A stretch of DNA of 49,223 bases. It comes from Thermomicrobiaceae bacterium. GTDB taxonomy: Bacteria > Chloroflexota > Chloroflexia > Thermomicrobiales > Thermomicrobiaceae. A program made the position numbers and the translations under genes. The stretch is taken from NCBI GenBank assembly GCA_014874455.1, contig JADBJL010000049.1, positions 1 to 49,223 on the forward strand. The letters run 5' to 3'. Within the stretch, counting starts at the first letter, position 1. Each line of letters begins with the position of its first letter. The notes under the pieces were generated by a model. That model was not told where the DNA came from. It ran no database searches and saw only the letters and a program-made list of their open reading frames with translations. Of this stretch, positions 9,111 to 17,571 are shown piece by piece.

Positions 9111-9326
9111 CCCCGCGATCGCAGCGCCGAGGCGATCCACGAGCACCAGGAACTCCTCGACGCGCTGATCGCCGGAGATGCTGACCGGGCGGACCAGGTG
9201 ATGATCCAGCAGATCCTGGCGGCTAAGGAGTTCGTCATCGAGGCGATGCTAGCGAGCGCGAGCTTGCAGACGGTCAACGTCGCCTTGCGCCCGGCGCCGT
9301 CCCTGTCTGCGGTAGTGGAGAACTGA
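9099..9326 (+). pseudogene. C-terminal fragment of a GntR/FCD-family regulator
   Basis: The 75 residues read as the last helices of an FCD ligand-binding domain: H-x-E-L-L-D-A-L-I-A-G-D-A-D-R-A at the start, then A-A-K-E-F-V-I-E-A-M-L near the end. The winged-helix half and the metal-binding first half of FCD are missing. The fragment starts where the opposite-strand hydrolase remnant ends, so each gene lost its 5' part. Without a DNA-binding domain it cannot act as a normal regulator. Confidence 0.6.
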
Positions 9327-9542
9327 GAAGACTCCAACTTCACCAGCCAGCGCAGGCTCTCGTGGCCCTGGCGCCTGCCCTGCCGACTTTGCCGAAAGCG
9401 CCTCGTTCCGCAACTGAACCGACCACCAGCAGCGCCAGCCTGCGACCGCGAGAGCCGCTTCGGGTAACCTTCAGGCAGCCTCGCTTCACCTCGGCTCGTC
9501 GTCTGGTAGATGTGTCTCGCACGAGTACGGAGGGGAGAGCCT

Positions 9543-11447
9543 ATGCCAGTGCTGCGGCACACCTCAGCATGCGTGGTCGATACGTCGTCGAGCCCGTTCG
9601 CCAGGCTCCGCCCGCTGCCGGTGAATGCCGTCCGGCTCGATGACGCGTTCTGGGGGCCGCGACGGCAGCTCGCCCGTGAGGTCTCGCTCCCGCTGCAGCA
9701 CGAGTACCTCGAGCGAACCGGCCGGCTCGACAACTTCCGGCGCGCGGCCGGCCAGCAGGAAGGGCCCTTCGAGGGGCTCTACTTCAACGACTCCGATGTC
9801 TACAAGTGGTTGGAGGCGGCCGCCTGGTTCCTGGCAACTGACCCCGACCCGGCACTCGCCCAGCTCGTCGACCGCGTCGTCGCCATGGTCGCCGCCGCGC
9901 AGCAGCCCGACGGCTACCTCGATACTTACTACATCCTCGGCAACCTGGCCGCCCGCTGGACTGAACTGCCGCGCAGCCACGAGCTCTACTGCGCCGGACA
10001 CCTGTTCCAGGCCGCCGTGGCTCACTTCCGCGCCACCGGCAAGACCACCCTTCTCGATGTGGCTCGCCGTTTCGCCGACTGCATCTGCGACACCTTCGGG
10101 CCCGAGGAGTCAGGGCGCCAGCCCGGCACCGACGGCCACCCCGAGATCGAGATGGCACTCGCCGAGCTCGCCCGCGCCACCAGCGACCGCCGCTACCTCG
10201 AGCAGGCGCTTTACTTCCTGAACGCCCGCGGGTACGGGTTGGCTGGCGGCGACGAGTACCGCCAGGACCACAAGCCTTTCCGCGAGCTCGACCAGATGGT
10301 GGGGCATGCCGTCCGCGCTGTCTACCTGGCGGCCGGCGCGGCCGACCTCTACGCCGAGACCGGCGACCCAACCTTGCGCGAAACGCTCGAGCGCCTCTGG
10401 CTCGACATGGCGACGACCAAGCTCTACGTGACCGGCGGCATCGGCGCCCGACACGAGGGCGAATCGTTCGGCAAACCGTACGAGCTGCCCAACGAGCGCG
10501 CCTACGCCGAGACCTGTGCCGCTACCGGCAACGTGCTGTGGAACTGGCGCATGCTCCTGCTGACCGGCGAGGCCCGCTTCGCCGACCTCCTGGAGCTGGC
10601 GCTCTACAACGGCGTGCTCGCCGGCTACTCGCTCGACGGCCGGGCCTACTTCTACGTGAACCCGCTGGCCGACGACGGCTCGCACCGGCGGCAGCCCTGG
10701 TTCGCCTGCGCCTGCTGCCCGCCCAACGTGGCCCGCCTCCTGGCGTCGCTCCCCGGCTACTTCTCGAGCGTGTCCGATCAGGGCATCTGGGTTCACCTCT
10801 ACGCCCGAAGCACCGCGGATATCACGTTGCCCGGTGGCCAGCAGGTTCGTCTCCACCAGCACACGCGCTACCCCTGGGAAGGGGGAATCGAGATCGAGGT
10901 CGACGGCGCGGGCGAGTTCAGCCTCTTCCTCCGGGTGCCGGCCTGGTGCGAGGACGGCGCGAGCGTGCGCGTCAACGGCCAGACCGCCGCTGATCCGGCC
11001 CCAGGCCGCTACGTCGAGATCCGGCGTGCCTGGCGGCGCGGCGACACGGTCGAGCTCAGCCTCCCGATGCCTCCCCGCCTTCTGGCGTCGCATCCGTACG
11101 TCGCCGAGAATGCGGGTCGGGTGGCCCTGACTCGCGGGCCGCTGGTCTACTGCATCGAGCAGGCCGACCACCCCGGGATCGAGCTTCGCGATCTGGTCCT
11201 CCCCGGCGATGCGGCGATCTCGGCCGAAGACCGGCCCGACCTGCTCGGCGGGGTGGTCGCGCTGCGTACCCATGCACGCCTGGTTCCGCCGGGGCCGGCG
11301 TGGGACGGCACCCTCTACCGCACCGCCCGCGGCGACGAGAGCAGCGCGAGCGCGAGAGAGGTCGAGCTTTTGGCAATTCCGTACTACGCCTGGGCCAACC
11401 GGGAGCCGGGGCGGATGCAGGTCTGGCTTCGCCGCGCTCCCATCTGA
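9543..11447 (+). CDS. GH127 beta-L-arabinofuranosidase (634 aa)
   Basis: Family GH127 enzymes remove beta-L-arabinofuranose from plant glycans using a zinc-bound cysteine nucleophile. All of the key residues known from Bifidobacterium HypBA1 have counterparts: acid/base Glu307, zinc ligands Glu323 and Cys325 in N-E-R-A-Y-A-E-T-C, and the pair Cys391-Cys392 in C-A-C-C-P-P-N, where the first is the nucleophile. The spacing of Glu307 to Glu323 (16) equals that of the characterised enzyme. The length of 634 residues is typical and there is no signal peptide, so the enzyme is probably cytoplasmic and acts on imported oligosaccharides. The start is ATG at 9543 after GGAGGGGAG. It is a single-gene unit, convergent with the deacetylase. 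Confidence 0.92.
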   Translation: MPVLRHTSACVVDTSSSPFARLRPLPVNAVRLDDAFWGPRRQLAREVSLPLQHEYLERTGRLDNFRRAAGQQEGPFEGLYFNDSDVYKWLEAAAWFLATDPDPALAQLVDRVVAMVAAAQQPDGYLDTYYILGNLAARWTELPRSHELYCAGHLFQAAVAHFRATGKTTLLDVARRFADCICDTFGPEESGRQPGTDGHPEIEMALAELARATSDRRYLEQALYFLNARGYGLAGGDEYRQDHKPFRELDQMVGHAVRAVYLAAGAADLYAETGDPTLRETLERLWLDMATTKLYVTGGIGARHEGESFGKPYELPNERAYAETCAATGNVLWNWRMLLLTGEARFADLLELALYNGVLAGYSLDGRAYFYVNPLADDGSHRRQPWFACACCPPNVARLLASLPGYFSSVSDQGIWVHLYARSTADITLPGGQQVRLHQHTRYPWEGGIEIEVDGAGEFSLFLRVPAWCEDGASVRVNGQTAADPAPGRYVEIRRAWRRGDTVELSLPMPPRLLASHPYVAENAGRVALTRGPLVYCIEQADHPGIELRDLVLPGDAAISAEDRPDLLGGVVALRTHARLVPPGPAWDGTLYRTARGDESSASAREVELLAIPYYAWANREPGRMQVWLRRAPI

Positions 11448-11467
11448 CCCGCTGGGATACAGCAGCC

Positions 11468-12448
11468 TCAGCGCCGCCTGGCCAGGAGCTGAGCCCCCAG
11501 CCGGCCGAGCAGCACGTCGTAGCGCTCGGGCCACTCTCCCGGGTGCCACTCGAAGCGCGCCCGCTCGAACCACTGCATGGTGAGTCCGGTCTCGGGATCC
11601 TGGTACTCCTCAGTAAGCGGATAGCCGTAGACAGCCAGGCCGCCGAACCGTTCCCAGTAGCGGAGAAAGCCATGGCCCACCCAGTGCCCGGTCTCCGGAA
11701 AGTAGCGAGACTGCGGCCCGGCTCGCCCCTCGACCAGGTCGCGCAGGGTGGCGAACCGGTAGCCGCGCGCTCGGAGCTGGTCGATGAGCCCCGGCAGAGC
11801 CGCCGCGTCCCGAGACTGGCTCCCGACGTGCATCAGCACGATCGCGCCCGGCTCGGCGGCAGCGAGCACACGCTGGATGATCTCCTCTGCCGGCAGTCCC
11901 ATCCACCCCAGCGTGTCGATCGTCCACAAGATGTTCAGGGTGTAGCCATTGGCAGCCAGGTCGGCCAGTACCGAGTCGTCGAAATCGCCGTACGGTGGCC
12001 GGATATACGGGCGCAGCTCGACTCCGGCGAGCTGTCGGATCAGCTCCTCGGTCCGGCGCAGCTCCTCGGCACGCTCGGCGGCGCTCAACGGTGCGGTACC
12101 CGTCGAGCGGCCAGTGAACGAGCGGCGGCTCCAGGAGTGGTTGATCAGATGATGTCCTGCACGGGCCATCCGCCGCACGAGGTCAGGGTTCGCTTCCGCC
12201 CACTGGCCGGTCAGGCTAAACGAAGCCCCCACGCCCTTGACCGCCAGGGTGTCGAGAATCACCTCGGTGTACCCGCGGTCGGCTCCGGCATCGAAGGTGA
12301 GAGCGACGATCGGCTCGGACGCCGCGAAGCCCCTGATCGTGGTCGCGCGCTCGGGGAGAGCGGCGACGCCCGCGGCCTGGCCGAACAAACCGGCTGCGAG
12401 GCTGGCCAGCACCAGGCCGGCCAGCGCGACAGGTGCGCCGCGGTACAT
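11468..12448 (-). CDS. Secreted polysaccharide deacetylase-like protein (CE4 fold, about 326 aa)
   Basis: An N-terminal hydrophobic signal/anchor (about residues 6-30) precedes a NodB-type domain. Motif 1 is T-F-D-A-G (51-55), motif 3 R-P-P-Y-G, motif 4 D-T-L-G-W and motif 5 L-M-H-V. Motif 2 is N-H-S-W-S-R: the second metal-binding histidine of the canonical H-S-x-x-H is Arg108, so metal binding may be altered. The C-terminal 75 residues form a separate domain (E-T-G-H-W-V-x-G-x-F-L-x-Y-W-E, then F-E-R-A-R-F-E-W-H-P) that I recall from secreted proteins of Chloroflexota. The start is uncertain: ATG at 12448 is preferred, and an in-frame TTG at 12487 lacks a ribosome-binding site. It diverges from the LCP gene, consistent with a cell-wall role. 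Confidence 0.85.
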   Translation of the reverse strand: MYRGAPVALAGLVLASLAAGLFGQAAGVAALPERATTIRGFAASEPIVALTFDAGADRGYTEVILDTLAVKGVGASFSLTGQWAEANPDLVRRMARAGHHLINHSWSRRSFTGRSTGTAPLSAAERAEELRRTEELIRQLAGVELRPYIRPPYGDFDDSVLADLAANGYTLNILWTIDTLGWMGLPAEEIIQRVLAAAEPGAIVLMHVGSQSRDAAALPGLIDQLRARGYRFATLRDLVEGRAGPQSRYFPETGHWVGHGFLRYWERFGGLAVYGYPLTEEYQDPETGLTMQWFERARFEWHPGEWPERYDVLLGRLGAQLLARRR

Positions 12449-12557
12449 ACAGCATCGTCTCGCCCCCTTCGGGCCAGTGTCCGACAAGACAATAATGCGG
12501 TAAACTAGGATTCCCTACCCCCGCGCCGATCGATCACGGCACTCCGAGGAGCAGGCG

Positions 12558-14162
12558 ATGCGAGACGAGATCTCCCGAATCCCGTGGCGGGCCCTCGCGG
12601 CTGCCGCTCTCTCGGCCCTCCTACCAGGGAGCGGGCAACTGTTGCTCGGCGCCTGGGTACGTGGCGGGCTTTTGCTCGGTGGAACCGTCACCTCGGTCGT
12701 GCTTGCCGGGCTGGCCTGGCGCCAGGAGCGTGTCGCCCTGCTGATACTGACACTCCGACCAGCCATCCTGCTCCTCGCGTTGTGCCTGAACCTGACCATC
12801 GGGCTGATCCGCTGGCTGGTGATCGCCGACGCCTTCCGGCTCGGGCGGCAGCGATTGCGCCACACCGCAGCGCGTTGGCGACATCGCACGCAGGCGTTCG
12901 TCGTGGCCAGCCTCGTAGCTCTCTTCGCCACCGCCAGCACGCCGCATCTGCTGGCAGGTTACTACACCTACCAGCTCTATACCCTGCTCGTGACCGTCTT
13001 TCCTGACCAGCCGCCGGTGAGCGTGCCCATCTCTGCCCCTACCCAGACACCGGCCAGGCGAGAGACGCTGCCGCCGGCGCTCCCTTCGACCGCTGCGGTT
13101 CCACCGCTCGCCGGAGCAGAGCTCCCCCCGAGCGACGAGTTGCCGAGCCGGCTCCCTGCCCTGCAACCGACACCGGCTCCTACCCCTGAGCCACCCCCCA
13201 CGCCGACTCCAGCGCCAGCACCCACTCCCGAGCCGCCTCCGCCCAGCCCGCTCGAGCCGGCCCTCGCCGACCGGCGCATCGCTGTCCTGCTGCTCGGCTC
13301 GGACGCCGGGCCTGGCCGAACCGGAACCCGCACCGATACGATCATCCTCGCAGTACTCGACGTCGACACTGGACGCGCTGGCCTTTTCAGCGTGCCTCGG
13401 AACTTCGTCGGTGTGCCCCTGCCGGACGAGCTGTCCGACGCTTTCCCGGACCGACGCTGGCCCCAGATGATCAACGCGCTCTACAGCTACGCCTCGCGCT
13501 ACCCCGAGCGCTTCCCGGATGCCCGCGACCCCGGCGCCGCCGCCCTCAAGGGAGCCATCAGCAAGTTGACCGGTGTCCCGGTCGACTACTATGCGCTGGT
13601 CGACATGGCCGGCTTCGTGCGCCTCGTCGACGCGCTCGGCGGCGTCACCATCGACGTTCCCCGGCCGGTCGCGACCTGGCTCTCCCCGCCGGTGCCGGGC
13701 GAAGACTGGGCTTACTACGAGATCCCAGCGGGGCGGCAGCACCTGAACGGCCATCAGGCACTCGCCTATGTACGGTCACGCACCGGCACCAGCGACTACG
13801 ACCGGATGTCCCGCCAGCGCTGCCTATTGGGCGCGCTCCGCCGCCAGGCCGACCTCCCGACGCTGCTGCTCGCCTTCCCGGCATTGACCGAAGCGCTCAA
13901 GGACGCCGTGCGAACCGACGTGCCGTTGGATGTGCTGCCGCAGCTTGCCGAGCTGGCGCTCGCGGTCCCGCCGGAGCACGTCGTCGCCGTCGGCTTCGTT
14001 CCACCCCGGTATGTCTCCGGCTGGACGACAGGGCGCTACCCGATGCCGAACACCTCGCTCATCCAACGAACCATCGCGGAGGCGCTGCCCACCGACGGGC
14101 TGCCGGCAGAGCTTGCGCCCTCCGGAATCGACCTCCCTTCAGCCTGTACCTGGCAGGACTGA
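12558..14162 (+). CDS. LytR-CpsA-Psr (LCP) family wall-polymer ligase (534 aa)
   Basis: LCP proteins attach polyprenyl-linked glycopolymers to the cell wall. The first 150 residues hold about four hydrophobic segments, an unusually membrane-rich N-terminus. A Pro/Thr-rich linker (about 150-235) leads to the extracellular LCP domain (about 240-460), which has L-L-G-S-D, then R-T-D-T-I-I-L-A, then S-V-P-R-N and H-Q-A-L-A-Y-V-R-S-R, containing the conserved Arg/Asp pyrophosphate-binding residues. The start is ATG at 12558 with AGGAG six bases upstream. It diverges from the polysaccharide deacetylase-like gene and ends at a strong hairpin. Confidence 0.9.
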   Translation: MRDEISRIPWRALAAAALSALLPGSGQLLLGAWVRGGLLLGGTVTSVVLAGLAWRQERVALLILTLRPAILLLALCLNLTIGLIRWLVIADAFRLGRQRLRHTAARWRHRTQAFVVASLVALFATASTPHLLAGYYTYQLYTLLVTVFPDQPPVSVPISAPTQTPARRETLPPALPSTAAVPPLAGAELPPSDELPSRLPALQPTPAPTPEPPPTPTPAPAPTPEPPPPSPLEPALADRRIAVLLLGSDAGPGRTGTRTDTIILAVLDVDTGRAGLFSVPRNFVGVPLPDELSDAFPDRRWPQMINALYSYASRYPERFPDARDPGAAALKGAISKLTGVPVDYYALVDMAGFVRLVDALGGVTIDVPRPVATWLSPPVPGEDWAYYEIPAGRQHLNGHQALAYVRSRTGTSDYDRMSRQRCLLGALRRQADLPTLLLAFPALTEALKDAVRTDVPLDVLPQLAELALAVPPEHVVAVGFVPPRYVSGWTTGRYPMPNTSLIQRTIAEALPTDGLPAELAPSGIDLPSACTWQD

Positions 14163-14176
14163 GCCAGATACCGAGA

Positions 14177-14204
14177 GCCGGCTGCAGGGATGCCTGCAGC
14201 CGGC
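14177..14204. terminator. Bidirectional hairpin between convergent genes
   Basis: GCCGGCTGCAGG (14177-14188), loop GATG, CCTGCAGCCGGC (14193-14204): a perfect 12-bp stem with a 4-nt loop, 15 bases after the LCP stop and 54 bases from the end of the convergent cupredoxin gene. Confidence 0.7.
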
Positions 14205-14258
14205 AAGCGGGGAACCTGGAGGGAGCGACGGCAGTCGGGGAGGTTTTCCCTTAGGCGT

Positions 14259-14963
14259 CTAGGTCATCCGCCGGCGCGCTGCCAGTCCGGCCGCTAACCC
14301 GGCGAGCCCGAGCGCGACCAGCCCGCTCACGAGCAGCGCGTTCGAGGCCGAGCCACCGCCTCGGCCGGTCGCTGGCGCGACCTGCGGGGCGGGCGTCGGC
14401 GTCGCTCGCGGGATCGCGGTCGGTGTCGGCGAGGGAGCGGGCGCCATAGTTGGGGTCGCAGCCGGGGTCGGCGTCGCCGCTGGCGTCGGAGTCGCGGCAG
14501 GTGTCGGAGTCATCGCTGGGGTCGGAGTCATCGCTGGAGTTGGAGTCATCGCTGGAGTCGGCGTCGCCGCGGCCTGCACGACGAGCGTACCCACCATGCC
14601 CAGAGCGCGGTGGTTGCCGACTGGGCAGTACATAACCCACTGGCCGGGGGTGTCGAAGGTGATAGTCGCCTCCCTCGTCTCACCAGGTTGCAGGTTGGTA
14701 GGGAAGAGCGTTTGCTCGAGCCCCTGCGCCTCGAGCTCGAACGTGAGGTTGTGCTGGGCACCGCCCGTGTTCGAGACCACGAAGGTGACCGGCTCTCCAG
14801 CGGTCACGGTGATCGAATTCGGCGTGATCGAGAACTCGGTCAGTTGAACCTCGATCCGCTGCCCCTGTCCGGCAACGAGCGGCGGCAAGGCCAGCAGACC
14901 AGCCAGCAAGCCGAGCAGTGCGACCGCGGCCAGCGCACGAGTGCGCATCCTCGTTCGTGACAT
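14259..14963 (-). CDS. Membrane-anchored cupredoxin-domain protein (234 aa)
   Basis: A signal peptide (about residues 1-32) is followed by a cupredoxin fold with type-1 copper ligands: His in G-A-Q-H-N-L, Cys and His in Y-C-P-V-G-N-H, and Met in A-L-G-M. A linker made of repeated T-P-(A)-x units spans about 75 residues, and a C-terminal helix ([14 protein letters not shown]) ends in R-R-R, so the copper domain is tethered outside the membrane. ATG at 14963 is chosen because GGGAGGG lies six bases upstream; the longer GTG start lacks one. A role in extracytoplasmic electron transfer is likely; the partner is unknown. Confidence 0.87.
   Translation of the reverse strand: MSRTRMRTRALAAVALLGLLAGLLALPPLVAGQGQRIEVQLTEFSITPNSITVTAGEPVTFVVSNTGGAQHNLTFELEAQGLEQTLFPTNLQPGETREATITFDTPGQWVMYCPVGNHRALGMVGTLVVQAAATPTPAMTPTPAMTPTPAMTPTPAATPTPAATPTPAATPTMAPAPSPTPTAIPRATPTPAPQVAPATGRGGGSASNALLVSGLVALGLAGLAAGLAARRRMT
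14449..14574. repeat. Seven 18-bp tandem repeats coding the TP-rich linker
   Basis: Units of the type GTCGGAGTCATCGCTGGA recur seven times in register with the reading frame, each encoding six linker residues of the cupredoxin protein. Two central units differ by only one base, indicating recent expansion. Copy number is likely to vary between strains. Confidence 0.85.
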
Positions 14964-15014
14964 AGACCCTCCCTTCACCGACGTGATGTGCCTCAGCGGT
15001 TCACTGGCATTACG

Positions 15015-15030
15015 ACTCAGCGCGCTGAGT
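15015..15030. promoter_or_regulatory. Perfect 16-bp palindrome upstream of the cupredoxin gene
   Basis: ACTCAGCG-CGCTGAGT is a perfect palindrome about 52 bases upstream of the cupredoxin start in the 275-base gap shared with the divergent SPW gene. It is a candidate operator; the regulator is not known. Confidence 0.35.
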
Positions 15031-15162
15031 GGATTGCGCCGATACAGGCAGGAGCGGACTGGCCATCCTCACCCGTTGCCCCGGCCTGGTCAGAAACCCA
15101 CGTGGCGAGAGTCGCCGCTGGGAAGAAGACCCGAGGCGCTGGGGGTGGTCAAGTGAGGCGCC

Positions 15163-15237
15163 ATGACCGACAATAGTGCTGGCGACTGGGACTGGCGCCG
15201 GGTTCGGCCTCTGTTCGGTCAGGGAAGGAGCGAGTGA
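15163..15237 (+). CDS. Possible 24-aa leader peptide before the SPW-repeat gene
   Basis: ATG at 15163 opens a 24-codon frame beginning M-T-D-N-S-A-G-D-W-D-W-R-R. Its stop TGA (15235-15237) is one base before the GTG start of the next gene, and that gene's ribosome-binding site lies inside the peptide frame. The arrangement suggests translational coupling, but there is no homology evidence and a chance frame of this size is common. Confidence 0.25.
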   Translation: MTDNSAGDWDWRRVRPLFGQGRSE

Positions 15238-15238
15238 A

Positions 15239-15595
15239 GTGGCAACGGCACAGCGGCGGACGACGTTTTGGGACATCCTGGCGGCCCTCTGCATCCCGCT
15301 CGGGGCCTGGTTGGTCGCCTCGCCGTATATACTGGATTTCTCGCTCTACGATGCCTTGCGGCTCAACTGTACCTTGGCCGGTGGCTCCATCCTGGGCCTG
15401 GCCATCGCCCAGCTCGCGCTCTCGCCCGGCCTGCGCTGGCTCGGCTGGCTGAACGTGGTTCTCGGCCTGTGGATCGCGGTACTGCCGTTCGTCTACGGCG
15501 TTACGTTCCTCCCTGGAGCGACCGCCAGCAGCGTCGCCACTGGCCTCGCCGTCGCCGTGCTGGCCGCCGCGAGCGTCCTCGGCGCGCGACGGTAA
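15239..15595 (+). CDS. SPW-repeat membrane protein (118 aa)
   Basis: A small integral membrane protein with about four hydrophobic helices. The first repeat has the W-x-x-S-P-Y-I-L signature of the SPW repeat family (G-A-W-L-V-A-S-P-Y-I-L); the second half carries L-N-V-V-L-G-L-W-I-A-V-L-P-F-V, a degenerate copy. The molecular function of the family is not known. The start is GTG at 15239, eight bases after AAGGAG; upstream in-frame codons look non-coding. Confidence 0.75.
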   Translation: MATAQRRTTFWDILAALCIPLGAWLVASPYILDFSLYDALRLNCTLAGGSILGLAIAQLALSPGLRWLGWLNVVLGLWIAVLPFVYGVTFLPGATASSVATGLAVAVLAAASVLGARR

Positions 15596-15621
15596 CTGTG
15601 AGCGGATGTACGTGCCGACCC

Positions 15622-15671
15622 GGGTGTGGCTCGCTCACAAATCGCAGCGTACGGCAAAGCGAGCCACACCC
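15622..15671. terminator. Long inverted repeat between convergent genes
   Basis: GGGTGTGGCTCGCT (15622-15635) and its exact complement AGCGAGCCACACCC (15658-15671) enclose 22 bases. It sits between the ends of the SPW gene and the PHP gene and could terminate both. Confidence 0.55.
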
Positions 15672-15696
15672 AGTCTGCTGAGGCGGCGAAGTCTCC

Positions 15697-16623
15697 TTAC
15701 TCCTCCAGCCAGATCGGGTTCGTCCACGCTCGTTTCCCGGAGTGGTCGACCACGGTCACCCGGCAATAGGAACCGAGGAACTGTTCGATCGAGCACCGCC
15801 ATTCGGTGAGGCGCTGGCCATGCACGAACGCCACGCGCCGGTGGCGCCCGCTCACGAAGATCGACCGTGCCGGTGAGCACTCCACCACGATCTCGCGGTC
15901 TTCCAGGCGGATATCGTGGATCAACGGCCCCTGGCTGGTATAGTAGGCGCCTGCCTTCAGCGCCTCGACCAGGACACGCGGGTCGAGCTGCTCGGCACGC
16001 ACCATGACCCATACCCCGAACGCGTCCGGCCGGCTCTCCGAAAGGTGCGCGTCATCGGCTCCGAAGGCCGTCAGCCGGCGACCTTCGCTGAGCAGGAGAT
16101 CCGTAATGTACCAGCTCTCTCCGCGGTCGTTGTGCATGGCGCAGGTCTCGTTGTACACCTCGACCGCATGCGCCGCCTCGATGCTGCGCGCCTCGTCGGG
16201 CGTTAGGCCGTACCAGGCCGGGTGAGCCAGCCCCACAAAGGCGCCGGCCTCCGCCGCGCGGGCAGCAAGGTCGGCCGCGGACTCCCCCGGGTTCGGGGGC
16301 GCGAAGTCGGGCGGTAAGCCCACCGCGAGGATGTGCCAGAGCTCGCCGTTGGCCAATGCCGGGACATGGAGTTCCGCACCGAGCAGCGTGGTGAAGTCGG
16401 ATGTGCGCCACTGGGTGGTATCGGTGATCGGATATCCGTACCGGCTCAGGAAGTGATCCGTTACGGCGATGAAGTCGTACCCCTGACGGCGGTAGGCCTC
16501 GACGACTCGCTCTGGAGTCGCGTGACCGTCCGAGTTCGTCGAGTGCGTGTGGATGTTCCCTCGAAAGAACCGGCCCGGTCGGTCGAACGGCCGCGGGCGC
16601 ATGGCACTTGATCGGTCTCGCAT
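15697..16623 (-). CDS. PHP-domain phosphoesterase (308 aa)
   Basis: The polymerase-and-histidinol-phosphatase fold uses three metals. The motifs are present: H-T-H-S (His25, His27), T-D-H (Asp56, His57), G-A-E-L-H, A-H-P-A-W and the late A-D-D-A-H. The C-terminal 60 residues form an extra beta-rich segment. The substrate may be a phosphorylated sugar, nucleotide or phosphodiester. ATG at 16623 has GAGGGA upstream; a second Met at residue 8 is possible. It is the last gene of an ABC-importer operon (24-base gap after the permease), so it probably acts on the imported compound. Confidence 0.85.
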   Translation of the reverse strand: MRDRSSAMRPRPFDRPGRFFRGNIHTHSTNSDGHATPERVVEAYRRQGYDFIAVTDHFLSRYGYPITDTTQWRTSDFTTLLGAELHVPALANGELWHILAVGLPPDFAPPNPGESAADLAARAAEAGAFVGLAHPAWYGLTPDEARSIEAAHAVEVYNETCAMHNDRGESWYITDLLLSEGRRLTAFGADDAHLSESRPDAFGVWVMVRAEQLDPRVLVEALKAGAYYTSQGPLIHDIRLEDREIVVECSPARSIFVSGRHRRVAFVHGQRLTEWRCSIEQFLGSYCRVTVVDHSGKRAWTNPIWLEE

Positions 16624-16647
16624 ACCTAATCCCTCTCTGGCGAAGCC

Positions 16648-17571
16648 TCATCGGTGTCGCAAGGTCGGATCGAGGACATCGCGCAGCCAGTCCCCGATCA
16701 GACTGACCGACACCACCGTCAACACCAGGGCGACACCGGGTACCACGCTGATCCACCAGGACGTCACCAGGTATTGCCGCCCAGCAGCGATCATCGAGCC
16801 CCAGGAGGGCTGGGGTGGTGGGACGCCGAGGCCGAGAAAACTCAGGAACGATTCGAACAAGATCAACCCTCGGAGCTGGATGGTGACCATGACGATGGCA
16901 AGCCACAGCAGGTTGGGCAGCAGGTGACGTGTCAGGAGCCACCAGTCCCTCGCGCCGAGCGCGCGGCTCGCGACGACGAACTCGCGGTCACGCAGGGCGA
17001 CGACCTGCGCGCGCACCGCTCTTGCGAACGCTGGCCAGGCGCTGATCCCCGCCAGGACGAGCAGGACGACGATGCTCTGTCCTAGCACCGCGATCACCGC
17101 GATCGCCACCACCAAGAACGGAGACGACAACTGCGCGTCGGCGAGCATCATGATCGCGTTGTCCACCAGTCCGCGATAGTAGCCGGCCAGCACACCGGCC
17201 GCCGTTCCCAGCACCAGGCCGATCACGGCCGCGCACAGCCCGATCAAGAGCGCAGGGCGCGACCCGTAGAGCGTCCGGCTCAGCAAGTCATAGCCGACCT
17301 GGTCGGTGCCGAGCAGATGGTCGAGGCTGCCGCCCTCCATCCAGAACGGCGGACGGTTCCGAGCCAGGAGGTTCGGCTCGATCGGGTCGTGGGGAGCGAC
17401 CCAGGGTGCAGCCACGGCGACCACGCCGAGCAGGAAAACAACGGCCGCACTGGCAAGAATATGGAATGGCACGCCTCGCAGCCACCGACGCCAGGCACGC
17501 GGCGCCCTCTGGCGCTCCCACTGGACGCTGCCGATCGTCGCTTGTCCTTGGAGCGTCGAGATCTCAGACAT
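16648..17571 (-). CDS. DppC-type ABC transporter permease (307 aa)
   Basis: The second membrane subunit of a peptide/nickel-type importer. The N-terminal cytoplasmic stretch and first membrane helix are followed by the P-H-D-P-I-E-P-N-L segment and L-G-T-D-Q-V-G-Y-D-L-L-S-R, both typical of DppC, and the EAA loop (A-S-R-A-L-G-A-R-D-W-W) that contacts the ATPase. ATG at 17571 is chosen: it overlaps the end of the DppB-like gene by eight bases and has GAGGGTG upstream. No ATPase gene occurs in the cluster. Confidence 0.93.
   Translation of the reverse strand: MSEISTLQGQATIGSVQWERQRAPRAWRRWLRGVPFHILASAAVVFLLGVVAVAAPWVAPHDPIEPNLLARNRPPFWMEGGSLDHLLGTDQVGYDLLSRTLYGSRPALLIGLCAAVIGLVLGTAAGVLAGYYRGLVDNAIMMLADAQLSSPFLVVAIAVIAVLGQSIVVLLVLAGISAWPAFARAVRAQVVALRDREFVVASRALGARDWWLLTRHLLPNLLWLAIVMVTIQLRGLILFESFLSFLGLGVPPPQPSWGSMIAAGRQYLVTSWWISVVPGVALVLTVVSVSLIGDWLRDVLDPTLRHR

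Noticed and set aside
12515-13754. Reading frames antisense to the LCP gene
   Set aside because: They mirror the Pro/Thr-rich linker and membrane helices of the LCP gene and contain no independent motifs.
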